Assembly: GCA_963704535.1 (NCBI GenBank)
Contig: OY969916.1
Span: 7,812,001-7,876,000, forward strand
DNA from: G963704535 sp963704535
Lineage (GTDB): Bacteria > Chloroflexota > Chloroflexia > Chloroflexales > Roseiflexaceae
Reading direction: 5' to 3'
DNA: 64,000 nt
Shown: one piece after another, positions 33,398 through 42,391 of the stretch
Layout: each line of letters opens with the position of its first letter
Position numbering within the stretch: the first letter of the stretch is position 1
Program-made: the position numbers and the translations under genes
The notes under the pieces: model-generated
Told to the model about the DNA's origin: nothing
Database searches by the model: none
The model's input: the letters and a program-made list of their open reading frames with translations, nothing else

Positions 33398-34567
33398 ATG
33401 CCCGATACCTCGATCGTGATCGTCGGCGCGGGCGCGGCGGGGCTGGCGGCGGCGGGCGCGCTGCGCTGGCAGGGGCTCGACCCGATCATCCTCGACAAGG
33501 ACGGCCAACTCGGCGGGACCTGGGCGCGCCGCTACGATCGGCTGCACCTGCACACCATCCGCCCCTTCTCCGGCCTGCCGCATTACCCGATCCCGCGCCA
33601 CAACCCGCAGTACCTCCCCAAAGACGCCTTTGTCCAGTACCTGCGCGAGTACGCCAGGCACTTCGACCTCAAGGTCGTGGCCGGGTGTGGGGCGCGCAAG
33701 GTGCGCCGCGAGGGCGATGGGCCGCACCCCACCTGGCTGGTCGAGAGCGAGTGCGGGACGTGGCGCTGCCGGGCAGTGGTGATCGCGACCGGCCAGTACG
33801 GCATCCCGGTCGTGCCGGCCTGGCCGGGGAGGGACGAGTACCGTGGCGCCTTGACCCACTCGGTCGAGTACCGTAGCGGGCGCGGCTACGCCGGCAAGCG
33901 CGTGCTGGTCGTCGGGGCCGGCAATAGCGGCACCGAGATCGCCGCCGACCTGGTCGAGCAGGGCGCCGCGTTCGTGGCGATCAGCATCCGCACCCCGCCG
34001 CCGGTGGTGCCGCGCGACCCGTTCGGCATGCCGGTCCAGCGCACCGGGATCATGCTGAGCCTCCTGCCGCCGCGCCTGGCCGACCGGCTCGGCAGGCTGA
34101 CGGCGCGGCTGGTGCTGGGCGACCTGACCCGCTACGGCATGCCGCAAGCGGCCTGGTGGCCCTACAGCGCCAAGAGTGTCCCGGTGATCGACGTGGGCTT
34201 TGTGCGCGAGCTGAAGCGCGGCCGCATCCAGGTTCGCCCGAATGTCGCCCAGCTCACCGCCGACGGCGCCCGCTACGAAGATGGGCGCGCGGAGCCGTTC
34301 GACGCTGTGATCGCCGCGACCGGCTTCAAGACCGGGCTGGACCAGCTGCTCGACGCGCCGGGTCTGCTGGATGAGCGCGGTGAGCCGCGTTACCCTTCCG
34401 GGCAGCCGACCGCCCAGCCTGGCCTCTACTTCATCGGCTACACCCACAGCCTGCGCGGCCACCTCTTCGAGGCCAACCGCGCCGCGCGCCGGCTGGCCAA
34501 GATCATCGCTGCGTACCTGCGCGCGGGCGCTCATGCCACAAGTGAGCAAGTTTGGAATAGCCGATAG
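33398..34567 (+). CDS. Flavin-dependent monooxygenase / NAD(P)/FAD-dependent oxidoreductase (FMO-YUCCA/CzcO-like)
   Basis: 389 residues from ATG 33398, which follows GAAGGAGGACAGACC. FAD-binding IVIVGAGAAGLAAAGALRWQ at the N-terminus and NADPH-binding VLVVGAGNSGTEIAADLVEQ near residue 170, preceded by the FMO fingerprint-like GALTHSVEYRSGRGYAGKR. The ATG motif (IAATGFKTGLDQLLD) and TYxx-like FIGYTHSLRGHLFEAN fit class B flavoprotein monooxygenases. It probably oxygenates a small N-, S- or carbonyl compound; the substrate is unknown. Upstream frame extension to 33029 is through repeats and was rejected. Confidence 0.88.
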   Translation: MPDTSIVIVGAGAAGLAAAGALRWQGLDPIILDKDGQLGGTWARRYDRLHLHTIRPFSGLPHYPIPRHNPQYLPKDAFVQYLREYARHFDLKVVAGCGARKVRREGDGPHPTWLVESECGTWRCRAVVIATGQYGIPVVPAWPGRDEYRGALTHSVEYRSGRGYAGKRVLVVGAGNSGTEIAADLVEQGAAFVAISIRTPPPVVPRDPFGMPVQRTGIMLSLLPPRLADRLGRLTARLVLGDLTRYGMPQAAWWPYSAKSVPVIDVGFVRELKRGRIQVRPNVAQLTADGARYEDGRAEPFDAVIAATGFKTGLDQLLDAPGLLDERGEPRYPSGQPTAQPGLYFIGYTHSLRGHLFEANRAARRLAKIIAAYLRAGAHATSEQVWNSR

Positions 34568-34624
34568 TAGAATACCTGTGCTATAATCGCCTCAATGGAT
34601 ACATCTTCAATCGGGTAACGTGTC

Positions 34625-35503
34625 GTGTCAACACCTGTGGACTATCGTGCCTGCATCGATGTCGTGACTTCCCACATCCACAGACACATCGATGGCGAAC
34701 TCCAACTGGAGCGCCTGGCAGGGCTGGCCGGCTTCTCGCCCTTTCACTTCCACCGCATCTTCGCGGCGCTGATGGGTGAGACGGTGGCCGAGTATGTGCG
34801 CCGGGTGCGCCTGGCCGCGGCCGTGCAGCGCTTGCTCCACTCGACCGAGCCGGTGAGCGAGATCGCATTGGCCGTGGGCTACGAGACGCCCGCCGCGTTC
34901 ACCAAGGCTTTTCGCCAGCGTTTCGGGGTGGCGCCGACGTCCCTACGCACGATGGATCGAACGCGGGCCTTCACCATGCTCCTGGAAGGGTCTCCGGCGG
35001 AGGCACTCAGGCGGCGCAAGATCCATCCTGAAATTCGCGCGCTGCCCGATCTGCGTGTGATCTACGCCCGCGGCACAGGTCTGATCGACATGACCTACCA
35101 CCAGGCTGCCGATGAGGCATTCACGACCCTCATGACCTATCTGTGTCATCACGGGCTCAGGGACAACATAACAGCGTGTCTGGGCATTACGCCCGACGAC
35201 CTCGATGTCGTCCCACATGACCAGTGCCGGTTTGATGCCGGCGTCATCCTCAAGGACGCCGGGCACATTCAGCCCACGGGGAAGGTGGGTGTCCAGGTGC
35301 TGCCTGGCGGGCGGTGGGCGGTCTTCCAGCACAAAGGACCTTACGACACCCTATGGCAGACCTGGAACACGGCCTACCGCGATTGGCTGCCGCGCAGCGG
35401 CGAGATGCCGCGCGACGTGCCGCCGGTGGAAGTCTACCTCAATGATGTCAAAAAGACGCAACTGGCCGAGTTGCGCACCGAGATCCTCATTCCGATAGCG
35501 TAG
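34625..35503 (+). CDS. AraC-family regulator with GyrI-like effector-binding domain
   Basis: 292 residues from GTG 34625. N-terminal AraC HTH pair (LERLAGLAGFSPFHFHRIFA ... IALAVGYETPAAFTKAFRQR, about 20-110), then a Rob/GyrI-type ligand domain (about 125-290) ending in YDTLWQTWNTAYRDWLPRSG and the family tail VEVYLNDVKKTQLAELRTEI. Regulators of this layout respond to hydrophobic drugs or metabolites. The gene that follows encodes a stand-alone GyrI-like domain, so the two likely form one unit. Confidence 0.9.
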   Translation: MSTPVDYRACIDVVTSHIHRHIDGELQLERLAGLAGFSPFHFHRIFAALMGETVAEYVRRVRLAAAVQRLLHSTEPVSEIALAVGYETPAAFTKAFRQRFGVAPTSLRTMDRTRAFTMLLEGSPAEALRRRKIHPEIRALPDLRVIYARGTGLIDMTYHQAADEAFTTLMTYLCHHGLRDNITACLGITPDDLDVVPHDQCRFDAGVILKDAGHIQPTGKVGVQVLPGGRWAVFQHKGPYDTLWQTWNTAYRDWLPRSGEMPRDVPPVEVYLNDVKKTQLAELRTEILIPIA

Positions 35504-35523
35504 CACAAGAAGGAGCAAAACCC

Positions 35524-36037
35524 ATGGCAACAACCGAACCGAAGCTGGAGCAGCGTGGCGAGCAGCCCTATGTCGCGGTACGCAGGCAGGTAAAAATGCG
35601 CGAACTGGGGACAGTGCTGCCGCCGCTGGCGGATCAGGTGTTCACCTGGCTGGAGCGGCAGGGCATCGCGCCGGCCGGGGCGCCGTTCTTTCGCTATCTC
35701 ACCGTCGATATGGAGGGGGAGGGGCGGTTTGAGGTCGACGTGGGCGTTCCGCTCGGGACCGCCGTGCCGGGCGACGACCAGATCGTCGCGGGCACGTTCC
35801 CGGCGGGTCGCTACGCCGTGCTGGTGAACACCGGGCCGTATGATGAGCTGGTCGGCGCGCATGGTACACTACAGGGCTGGGCAGCCGAGAACGACATTGT
35901 GTTGCAAACATCGGATGGCGGCAAGTGCATGGGCGCGATGATCGAGTTCGTACGAAACCGATCCGGCGGAGGAGCCCGATACGCAGAAGTGGCAGACCGA
36001 GATCGCGTACCTGGTCGCTGATACGCAGACGCGCTAG
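35524..36037 (+). CDS. GyrI-like domain protein, frameshifted near C-terminus
   Basis: ATG 35524, 21 bases after the AraC gene, with AAGGAGCAAAACCC. Protein features: PYVAVRRQVKMRELGTVLPP, FEVDVGVPLGTAVPGDD, YAVLVNTGPYDELVGAHGTL. In the direct frame it ends EFVRNRSGGGARYAEVADRD and stops at 36021. Dropping one base near 35947-35951 (GAGTTCGTACGAAACC) gives YETDPAEEPDTQKWQTEIAY LVADTQTR and a stop at 36035-36037, which matches the usual family ending. So a one-base insertion, real or sequencing, is very likely. Probable small-molecule sensor or sequestering protein. Confidence 0.82.
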
Positions 36038-36061
36038 TAGGCACTTGATGTGCTCATCGGC

Positions 36062-36127
36062 GTTTGCCCGTGTTGCGTGTTGCGTGTTACGTGCGCGCTG
36101 ACACGCAACACGCAACACGCAACAGAG
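36062..36127. repeat. Type C mirrored heptamer hairpin (AACACGC class)
   Basis: CGTGTTGCGTGTTGCGTGTT, GCGCGCTGA spacer, CACGCAACACGCAACACGCA. Lies in the gap between the convergent GyrI-like and PPOX genes; 36128-36204 shows nothing further. Confidence 0.85.
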
Positions 36128-36204
36128 AATGGCGCTATTGATGTCAACGGCTCTCGCCAGTCGCCGCGGAACATATCGTTCTGCGGCGACACAATTCAGT
36201 GGGA

Positions 36205-36714
36205 TCAGCCGTGATCCTGGAAGTGAAACCGGGTTGCGGATGTGGGGAACTTCTCCCACGCCAGCACCAGCCGCGGTCGCACCGCCTGCCAGCCCTCCGC
36301 GCTGGTGGGCCGGTAGTCGTACCGGGCCGCGAACGAGTCGGCCACGCGGGCGAACTGCGCCGGCTCCAGGCCGACCGTCTCGGCCACGCCCTCAACCATG
36401 ATCGCCAGGTCGCCCCGCTCGATATGGACCACGATCGCCGGATTCGCCGCCAGGTTGCGCCCGCGCCGGGTCTCCGTGCTGCCCTCGAAGTAAAAGATGT
36501 CATCGACCCACGCGCCCCAGATCGGCACGGCGTGCGGGCGCCCATCCGGCCGCGTCGTCGCGACCCAGTAGATGCGCGCCATCTGGAGCGGCTCCTGGAT
36601 GTCGCGCCACGCAAACATCCCCTCGCTGTCCTGCGGAATGCCGTAGCCGTCGGGCATCAACGGGCGGCTCGCGGTGGGCTCGGCGCGCTGTGGCGAGGCA
36701 GACTGGTCACTCAT
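36205..36714 (-). CDS. Pyridoxamine 5'-phosphate oxidase-family (split-barrel flavin-binding) protein
   Basis: 169 residues from the ATG at 36712-36714, preceded by GAGAGGAGGTTGGCA. Split-barrel fold elements: MARIYWVATTRPDGRPHAVP, IWGAWVDDIFYFEGSTET, NPAIVVHIERGDLAIMVEGV, and the C-terminal RPRLVLAWEKFPTSATRFHF. The first 40 residues are polar and variable. Members bind FMN or F420 and reduce small molecules; with an F420-type oxidoreductase elsewhere in the window, F420 use is plausible but not shown. Confidence 0.83.
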   Translation of the reverse strand: MSDQSASPQRAEPTASRPLMPDGYGIPQDSEGMFAWRDIQEPLQMARIYWVATTRPDGRPHAVPIWGAWVDDIFYFEGSTETRRGRNLAANPAIVVHIERGDLAIMVEGVAETVGLEPAQFARVADSFAARYDYRPTSAEGWQAVRPRLVLAWEKFPTSATRFHFQDHG

Positions 36715-36863
36715 TGCCAACCTCCTCTCGATATATTGCCGTCGGTCATTGCCAAGCAAGTATAGTCTTCATGGTGCGTGGAGGCATCGGACTTGTGACG
36801 GATGCAAACAAGGAAGCACAGACCGCCCGTTGATAGTGTCGTGTGGGTAGCTCATAACGGTCC

Positions 36864-38750
36864 CTATTGCGATGAGAATGCCGGTTGCCGCTGCCGGGAT
36901 CGTAGCTCGCCCACCACCTCTGCCCGCGCCACGTTCGTCGCGGCCCCGCCGCGCGGCCTGACCTCGACCGCCTGCGCGGCCAGCAGCCGCTCGCTGACGA
37001 CCAGCCGCAGCGGCAGGCCGATCAAATCCGCATCGTTAAACTTAACCCCCGGCGACTCCTCGCGATCGTCGTACAGCGCCTGCACGCCCGCGGCCCGAAG
37101 CTCCTCGTACAGCTCGTCGGCGGCGGCGCGCACCGCCGCGCTCTTGCCGATCCGCAGCAACTGCACGTCGAGCGGCGCGACCTCGGCCGGCCAGACGATC
37201 CCCGCCTCATCGTGGTGCTGCTCGACGATGATCTGGAGCAGCCTCTCGACGCCGATCCCGTACGACCCCATCACGATCGACCGCTCGGCGCCATCCTGGT
37301 CAAGGTAGGTCGCGCCGAGCGCCACGCTAAAGCGGGTGCCCAGCTTAAAGATATGGCCGATCTCGACGCCGCGCTCGAACGCCAGCGCCGCGCCGCAGCG
37401 CGCGCACGGGTCGCCGGCCCGCACCGCCGCGATGTCGGCCACCTGCGTCGCCCGCCAGTCGCGCCCATACACGACATTACGCAGGTGGTAGCCGGCCCGA
37501 TTCGCCCCCGCCGCCAGCGGCTCCGCCCCGACCACCGACCGATCGGCGATCACGTACACCCCGGTCTGCCTGTGGTCCGCTGGGGGCGTATGCAATGGGG
37601 GCGTATGCAATACGCCCTTACGTGGTCCATGCTCTGTTGTGTTTTGTTCTTTGTTCTTTGTTCTTTGTTCTTTGTTCTGGTCGTCCTCGCCCAGCACCGC
37701 CAGCCCGACCGGCGAGGCGTACCCGGCCACCGCGCCGGCCGCCGCGATCTGCTCGGCGCTCGCCGGGGCCAGCGCCGAGACGCCGGCCGCCGCGCGCAGC
37801 TTATCCTCGTTCACCTCCAGGTCGCCACGGATGACGGCGAAGACCAGCCCGCGCTCCGGCGTATCGAAGAACACCGCCTTGGCCGTCTGCGCCTCCGCCA
37901 GGCCCAGGAAAGCCGCGACATCGGCGATCGTCGCGCAGTTCGGCGTGGCCACTTCGTCCGTGGTCCGTTGTCCGTTGTCCGTTGCCTGCCCTTCATCGCC
38001 CGTGGCAACTGACAACGGACCACTGACAACTGACGACACCGCGACCTCCAGGTTCGCCGCATAGCCGCACGACGAGCAGACCGCCAGGGTATCCTCGCCG
38101 GACGCCGAGAGCGCCATGTACTCGCGCGGCTCGCGCCCGCCCATCTCGCCGGCGCTGGCCTCGACGGCGACGAAGCGCACCCCGCAGCGCGCGAAGATCC
38201 GCTCGAACGCCACGGCCAGCCGCTCGTAGGACCTGTCGAGCCCGGCGTCGTCGGCATCGAGCGAGTAGGCGTCGAGCATCGTAAACTCGCGCATACGCAT
38301 CAGGCCGCCCTTGACGCGCAGTTCATCGCGGTACTTGGTGTGGACCTGGTAGACCAGCGCCGGCATGTGGCGGTAGGAGCTGATCTCGCGGCGCGCTAAC
38401 TCGGCCACCGCTTCCTCATGCGTCGGCGCGACGATCAGCGGGCGCTTGCCGCGATCGGCCAGGCGCAGCATCAGCGGGCCGTAGGCCACGTAGCGCCCGC
38501 TCTGCTCCCACAGCTCGGCCGGCTGGACCAGGGGCGAGCGCAGCTCCTGGGCGTCGATCCGCGCCAGTTCCTCGTGCATGATCGCCTCGATCCGCCGCAC
38601 GACCCGCATCCCCAGCGGCAGCAAGGCGTAGCCGCCGGCCAGCAGCGGTCGGGCCAGCCCGGCCCGCAGCACCAGTTGATACGCCACCTGCTCGGCCTCG
38701 CTCGGCGCCTCCCGCAGCGTGCGGCCGAAGAGTGTTGAGAATCGCATCAT
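36864..38750 (-). CDS. proS: Prolyl-tRNA synthetase (bacterial type) with two repeat-derived insertions
   Basis: 628 residues; ATG at 38748-38750 with AGGAGGAAC. Charges tRNA-Pro. Class II motifs: motif 2 around MRMREFTMLDAYSLDADD, motif 3 GSYGIGVERLLQIIVEQHHD, and an HGxx-containing anticodon domain. The central editing (INS) domain carries two foreign stretches: 37957-38040, read as VVSGPLSVATGDEGQATDNG QRTTDE, made of GTCCGTT heptamers; and 37585-37681, read as DQNKEQRTKNKEQNTTEHGP plus GVLHTPPLHTPPA, made of TTTGTTC heptamers and GTATGCAATACGCCC palindromes. Without them the length would be close to the usual 570 residues. Both keep frame. Confidence 0.95.
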   Translation of the reverse strand: MMRFSTLFGRTLREAPSEAEQVAYQLVLRAGLARPLLAGGYALLPLGMRVVRRIEAIMHEELARIDAQELRSPLVQPAELWEQSGRYVAYGPLMLRLADRGKRPLIVAPTHEEAVAELARREISSYRHMPALVYQVHTKYRDELRVKGGLMRMREFTMLDAYSLDADDAGLDRSYERLAVAFERIFARCGVRFVAVEASAGEMGGREPREYMALSASGEDTLAVCSSCGYAANLEVAVSSVVSGPLSVATGDEGQATDNGQRTTDEVATPNCATIADVAAFLGLAEAQTAKAVFFDTPERGLVFAVIRGDLEVNEDKLRAAAGVSALAPASAEQIAAAGAVAGYASPVGLAVLGEDDQNKEQRTKNKEQNTTEHGPRKGVLHTPPLHTPPADHRQTGVYVIADRSVVGAEPLAAGANRAGYHLRNVVYGRDWRATQVADIAAVRAGDPCARCGAALAFERGVEIGHIFKLGTRFSVALGATYLDQDGAERSIVMGSYGIGVERLLQIIVEQHHDEAGIVWPAEVAPLDVQLLRIGKSAAVRAAADELYEELRAAGVQALYDDREESPGVKFNDADLIGLPLRLVVSERLLAAQAVEVRPRGGAATNVARAEVVGELRSRQRQPAFSSQ

Positions 38751-38762
38751 GTTCCTCCTGTG

Positions 38763-38838
38763 AGTTGGAGATTGGACATTGGAGATTAGAGATTAGAGAT
38801 CGCTCAATCTCTAATCTCCAATCTCTAATCTCTAATCT
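38763..38838. repeat. Type C mirrored heptamer hairpin between T-box and proS start
   Basis: GAGATTGGACATTGGAGATT AGAGATTAGAG then CAATCTCTAATCTCCAATCT. On the minus strand it lies in the mRNA leader after the terminator and before the ribosome binding site. Confidence 0.88.
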
Positions 38839-38844
38839 CAGGGC

Positions 38845-39245
38845 CAACAAAAAACGCCCTTGAGCAAACTGCTCAAGGACGGAGTGATTCCGCGGTACCA
38901 CCTTGGTTGGGGCGCCAGGCCCCCGCTCTGCCGCCGCCCGCCCATCGACAAGCTCAGGGAGGGAGAGGGCGCGTCCCGATCACGGGGGACTCAACCGGCC
39001 TGCCTTACCCATCATACGTGTCGCGTATTGCGTGTTGCGTGGGGTTCTCCGGCGCTCTTCACGTTTCACGTTTCACGTTTTGGTTTCGGCGGCGACGCGG
39101 GCGAACGAGAGGTTCGCCACTGTGGGGGTGGGTTCGGCGTTGGCCTGCTGGTCGAGCTTTCACGCTCCTCAACTCGCTGGGCGCCCGGCGCGGCGCGTAC
39201 TGTTCCCCCGTCGACGTCGTTTGGTTTCAATTGTGAGCGTCAGTC
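38845..39245 (-). promoter_or_regulatory. T-box riboswitch leader of proS
   Basis: Minus strand. The T-box sequence AAGGTGGTACCGCGG is at 38890-38904 and is followed by a terminator CCTTGAGC-AGTTT-GCTCAAGG (38858-38878) with a T6 run at 38849-38854. Stem I is plausible: GGGGG (39205-39209) and CCCCC (39124-39128) close a specifier loop with AACAGTA on one side and GAACCCA on the other, so CCC (39130-39132) would be the proline specifier codon. AGGAGCGTGAAAGCTC forms a distal hairpin. Between Stem I and the antiterminator, repeat types D and C (CGTGAAACGTGAAACGTGAA; CACGCAACACGCAATACGC) replace the normal Stem II/III region. Uncharged tRNA-Pro would block termination. Confidence 0.85.
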
Positions 39246-39346
39246 TATCACAGGGCCGGGCGGGTGTCAATCGGGCGATGGGCGTAGGGTGTGGATATGG
39301 AAACCTACTATTTTTGCTTTGGTTGATGTCGTTGGCCCGGCGCGCG

Positions 39347-39985
39347 TCATCCGAGCGCCGCCCTGGCGCGGAACGCCGGCCGGACCATGAGCCACAGGAG
39401 GGGCGGGAGCGCGGCACTGAGCAGTAGCGCCAGGGCCGGGTTCTCAACCCCGATCGAGCCGACGGCGGCGAACGTGAACCCAAGCGGCAGCGAGCCGCAG
39501 GCCAGCGCCAGGAAAAACGCCGGCGGCGGCATCCGCGTCAGCCCGGCCATGCAGGCGATCGCCTCCGGGAACACCGGCAGCCAGCGCGAGAGCACCACCA
39601 GCCACCCGCCGACATTGGCAAATAGTCGCTCGCTGCGCTCCAGATCGCGTTGCCCTAACAGCCGCACAGCCGCGCCCCGCCCCAGCAGCCGGCACAGGCC
39701 GTAGCCCAGCGCGCCGGACACAAACGAGCCGCCGGCGCTCAGCAGGCCGCCAATCAGCGGCCCATAGACGTAGCCGAGCGCCGACATAATCGCCGTGCCG
39801 GGGATCGGCAGGGCCAGGTCGGCCACCAGCAGGGCCATACCAGCGGCCCACGCCCAGCCGCCATACCGGCCCAGCCAGTCGGCCGCGCCGGTCGGGGTGA
39901 ACATCGCCTCCAGCGCGTCACCCCAGATTGCGAACGGGATCAGGATCAGCACCACCAAGCCCAAGAAGATCCATAGCAGGCGCAT
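39347..39985 (-). CDS. VTT/DedA-like (TVP38/TMEM64) membrane protein
   Basis: About 212 residues from ATG at 39983-39985 (a TTG six codons upstream is possible). First helix LLWIFLGLVVLILIPFAIWG, then the VTT-domain core: LLVADLALPIPGTAIMSALG, GPLIGGLLSAGGSFVSGALG, and WLVVLSRWLPVFPEAIACMA with Arg/Pro in the reentrant loop. Likely lipid scramblase-like or membrane homeostasis role. Divergent from the T-box/proS unit's 5' end only by the 39246-39346 gap. Confidence 0.82.
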   Translation of the reverse strand: MRLLWIFLGLVVLILIPFAIWGDALEAMFTPTGAADWLGRYGGWAWAAGMALLVADLALPIPGTAIMSALGYVYGPLIGGLLSAGGSFVSGALGYGLCRLLGRGAAVRLLGQRDLERSERLFANVGGWLVVLSRWLPVFPEAIACMAGLTRMPPPAFFLALACGSLPLGFTFAAVGSIGVENPALALLLSAALPPLLWLMVRPAFRARAALG

Positions 39986-40000
39986 AGATTCACCGCTTGA

Positions 40001-40085
40001 CAAGGTTTCGCGTGGCGCTCATCTACTTTACAATGTGGGTGGGGGAGACTGAGGGGGCTGCCCCCTCAAACCCCCTTTTTTCCCA
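40001..40085 (+). repeat. Family B repeat, extended form
   Basis: GACAAGGTTTCGCGTGGCGC, ACTTTACAATGTGGGTGGGG, GAGACTGAGGGGGCTGCCCC, CTCAAACCCCCTTTTTTCCC. Its left arm matches the TIR of the 59571 element; the right outer part (CTGTAAAGCTCC) is absent. It contains the stop codon of the S9 peptidase. Confidence 0.78.
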
Positions 40086-41922
40086 AGACACGCTGGGTGA
40101 AGTGGAGCATGCGCTCCTGGAAGCCAACAAGCTGCTCGACCTCCGCGAATGCGTGCCCGCTGTCGAACCAATCCAGCTCGACCGGCTTGCCCAGCGCGCG
40201 CAGCTTCTCGACATAACGTTCCATCTGGCGCGGGGTCGTGCGGGTGTCGGCCTGCCCCTGGATGATCAGCAGCGGCGCGGCGACATGCTCGACGTAGGTG
40301 ATCGGCGAGCTGATCGCGTACTGCTCAGGCTTCTCGGCCGGCGTGCCACGGAACCAGGCGGTGAAGGCGCCCTTCAGCGCGTCGGACGCATCGGCGAAGT
40401 TGGCCGCCCAGTCGGCGATCGCCGCGACCGCCAGCCCGCCGGCCCACAGCTCCGGCTGCCGTCCCAGCCCCAGCAACGTCAGGAAGCCGCCGTACGAGCC
40501 GCCGAATAGGAAGATCGCATCGGGCCTGGCGATGCCGCGCTCGATCAGCCAGGCCTGCGCGGCAGCCATATCCTCCAGCTCCCAGTGGCCGAGGTCGCCC
40601 CAGATCTGCTCCTTGAACGCGCGCCCCAGCATCGTCGAGCCGCGAAAGTTGATCGTCAGGAAGGCGAAGCCGTGGTCGAGCCAGGCCTGGCTGCGTGGGT
40701 CGAACGAGTTGGGCATTAGCGCGTGCGGGCCGCCGTGCATCTCTAGGATCGTGGGGAACGGCCCCTCGCCGTCGGGCAGGCCGAGCCAGCCCTGGATCAC
40801 CTGGCCGTCCGACGAGGGAAACGTGATCGAGCGCCAGGGATGCCCGGCCGGCGCCGCGCCGGCGGCCAGCACCACCCGGTGCGGCCCGTCGCCCCGGCCA
40901 TCGATCGCGATCACTTGCGGCGGGTGGGTCGAGTCTTCCCACAGGCTCCAGACCTCGCCGTCCGGCCCGAAGCAGGAATTGATCGCGTCGGCGGCGAAGG
41001 GAATGAAGGTCCCCTCGGGGTGCCGCAGGCGCGCCAGCGCGCCGGTGGAGAGATCGTAGGTGTAGAGCCGCTGGGTCGCCTGCTCGACCTGGCACAGCAG
41101 CAGGCGCTCGCCGTTCGCCGACCAATCCAGCGGGAGGACCTCGCCGTCCAGTTCGTCGAATGGGAGATCGCGGCGGGCGCCGGTGCGGGCGTCCCATAGC
41201 AGCGGCCGGGTCCAGCCGGTGCGGGTGGTCGTCGCCAGGATGCGGGCGTCGCCGGGGAGCGGCGAGAACATGACGACCTCGACGCTGGCGCCGGGGCCAT
41301 CCCAGACCTCGCCGACGCGCTCGCCGCCGGCGGTGTCGAAGGCCAGCAGGCTGTACTGCCGCACGCCCTTGGCCCGCTCGGTCGAGTACATCGCCGCGAG
41401 AGCGCCATCGTGCGAGAGCTGCGCGCCCCAGGTCTCGTAGCGGCTTTGAAAGACCAGCCGCGGCGTGCCGGGTGTGCCATCCGGGCCGAGCGGCACAACA
41501 TAGAGCTGGAAGCCATTGGCGTTGATCGGATTGAGTGCCAGCATATTGCCGCCCAGGCTCATGCCCACGCCGCGTAATGTGTAGCGTGGTAGGGCCGGCG
41601 TCACATCCTCTGCCACGCCGCCCGCGAACGGCACCCGCACCAAATGCCCCAATTCATCGCCGTGCTGGTCCTCCAGGGAATACACCCAGCCGCCGTCGGG
41701 CGCGACCCAGCCTTCTGCCACGCCCCATGAGCGCTCCGTAAGCTGGTGCAGATCGCCGGTGGGCACGTCCCAGCCGTAGAGCTGGAACTCCTTCGAGCGC
41801 TGGTTGGTGACAACCAGCCCGCGCGCCCGGTTCGCCCGCGCGAGCTGCATCGAGAAGATCACCGGCGCGCGGAAGCGCTGCTTCCAGGGCGCCGCGTCGT
41901 CGGTGGGTGGATTTGTGGGCAT
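40066..41922 (-). CDS. S9-family serine peptidase (prolyl oligopeptidase / acylaminoacyl-peptidase-like)
   Basis: 618 residues from ATG at 41920-41922 with AAAGGATCAACCC. The N-terminal two thirds is a beta-propeller of WD-like strands (residues about 20-370). The catalytic alpha/beta-hydrolase domain shows ILEMHGGPHALMPNSFD, nucleophile Ser in IFLFGGSYGGFLTLLGLGRQ, Asp in IIQGQADTRTTPRQMERYVE and His in LDWFDSGHAFAEVEQLVGF. Cleaves short peptides in the cytoplasm; no signal peptide. The last residues, LGKKGV and TGA, come from the family B repeat rather than from the family. Confidence 0.93.
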   Translation of the reverse strand: MPTNPPTDDAAPWKQRFRAPVIFSMQLARANRARGLVVTNQRSKEFQLYGWDVPTGDLHQLTERSWGVAEGWVAPDGGWVYSLEDQHGDELGHLVRVPFAGGVAEDVTPALPRYTLRGVGMSLGGNMLALNPINANGFQLYVVPLGPDGTPGTPRLVFQSRYETWGAQLSHDGALAAMYSTERAKGVRQYSLLAFDTAGGERVGEVWDGPGASVEVVMFSPLPGDARILATTTRTGWTRPLLWDARTGARRDLPFDELDGEVLPLDWSANGERLLLCQVEQATQRLYTYDLSTGALARLRHPEGTFIPFAADAINSCFGPDGEVWSLWEDSTHPPQVIAIDGRGDGPHRVVLAAGAAPAGHPWRSITFPSSDGQVIQGWLGLPDGEGPFPTILEMHGGPHALMPNSFDPRSQAWLDHGFAFLTINFRGSTMLGRAFKEQIWGDLGHWELEDMAAAQAWLIERGIARPDAIFLFGGSYGGFLTLLGLGRQPELWAGGLAVAAIADWAANFADASDALKGAFTAWFRGTPAEKPEQYAISSPITYVEHVAAPLLIIQGQADTRTTPRQMERYVEKLRALGKPVELDWFDSGHAFAEVEQLVGFQERMLHFTQRVLGKKGV

Positions 41923-41984
41923 GGGTTGATCCTTTCGTTGGAACCACTGTTCCAGCGCGGCCACCTTGTCTGCTCAACCGAGCA

Positions 41985-42170
41985 GGCGATATGCGTCGTC
42001 CAAGAAAGGCAGCGACATCGCCGGCGGCGATGGCGATGTGGGGTGGTGGCGGTGGTGATGACAATGCCGGCGGCGATGGCGATGTGGGTAGGGGCGAAGC
42101 AGTTGCCCCCAATGACAACGTGCATTGATCGATAGGTGCAACTGCTTCGCCCCTACGGCGTTACGATGTA
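41985..42170. repeat. Intergenic repeat mosaic, type D
   Basis: GGCGGCGATGGCGATGTGGG units at 42022-42095, then an inverted pair GGGGCGAAGCAGTTGCCCCC / GGTGCAACTGCTTCGCCCCT (42092-42160). Similar text is found at 32905-32970 and 60880-60950. No gene between 41923 and 42229. Confidence 0.75.
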
Positions 42171-42229
42171 TACGATGTTCATTCCACGTATCATCGAGAT
42201 TCAATGATATCGGTCTCACGCATCATGCA

Positions 42230-42391
42230 TCATGTTCCTGTTTCACGCCATTGGTCGCCAGGAACCTTGCCGTTCGCCTCATAGGCGGTAATGGCAGCCC
42301 GCGCACGGTCGTAGAACGGCGAGCTATCCACACTCGCATACACCAGGATATTGGTGTCCAGAAAGACAGGCTCAACGGCCGCGGTCATCAT
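42230..42391 (-). pseudogene. vapC: Truncated VapC-type PIN toxin (N-terminal third only)
   Basis: 53 codons from ATG at 42389-42391: EPVFLDTNILVYASVDSSPF with the first catalytic Asp, then YDRARAAITAYEANGKVP, followed by unrelated GDQWRETGT and a stop. A complete VapC is about 130-145 residues with three further acidic residues, which are missing. The break coincides with the edge of the repeat-rich stretch at 42170-42240. Overlaps the antitoxin gene by 20 bases, the normal vapBC arrangement. Expected to have no RNase activity. Confidence 0.8.
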
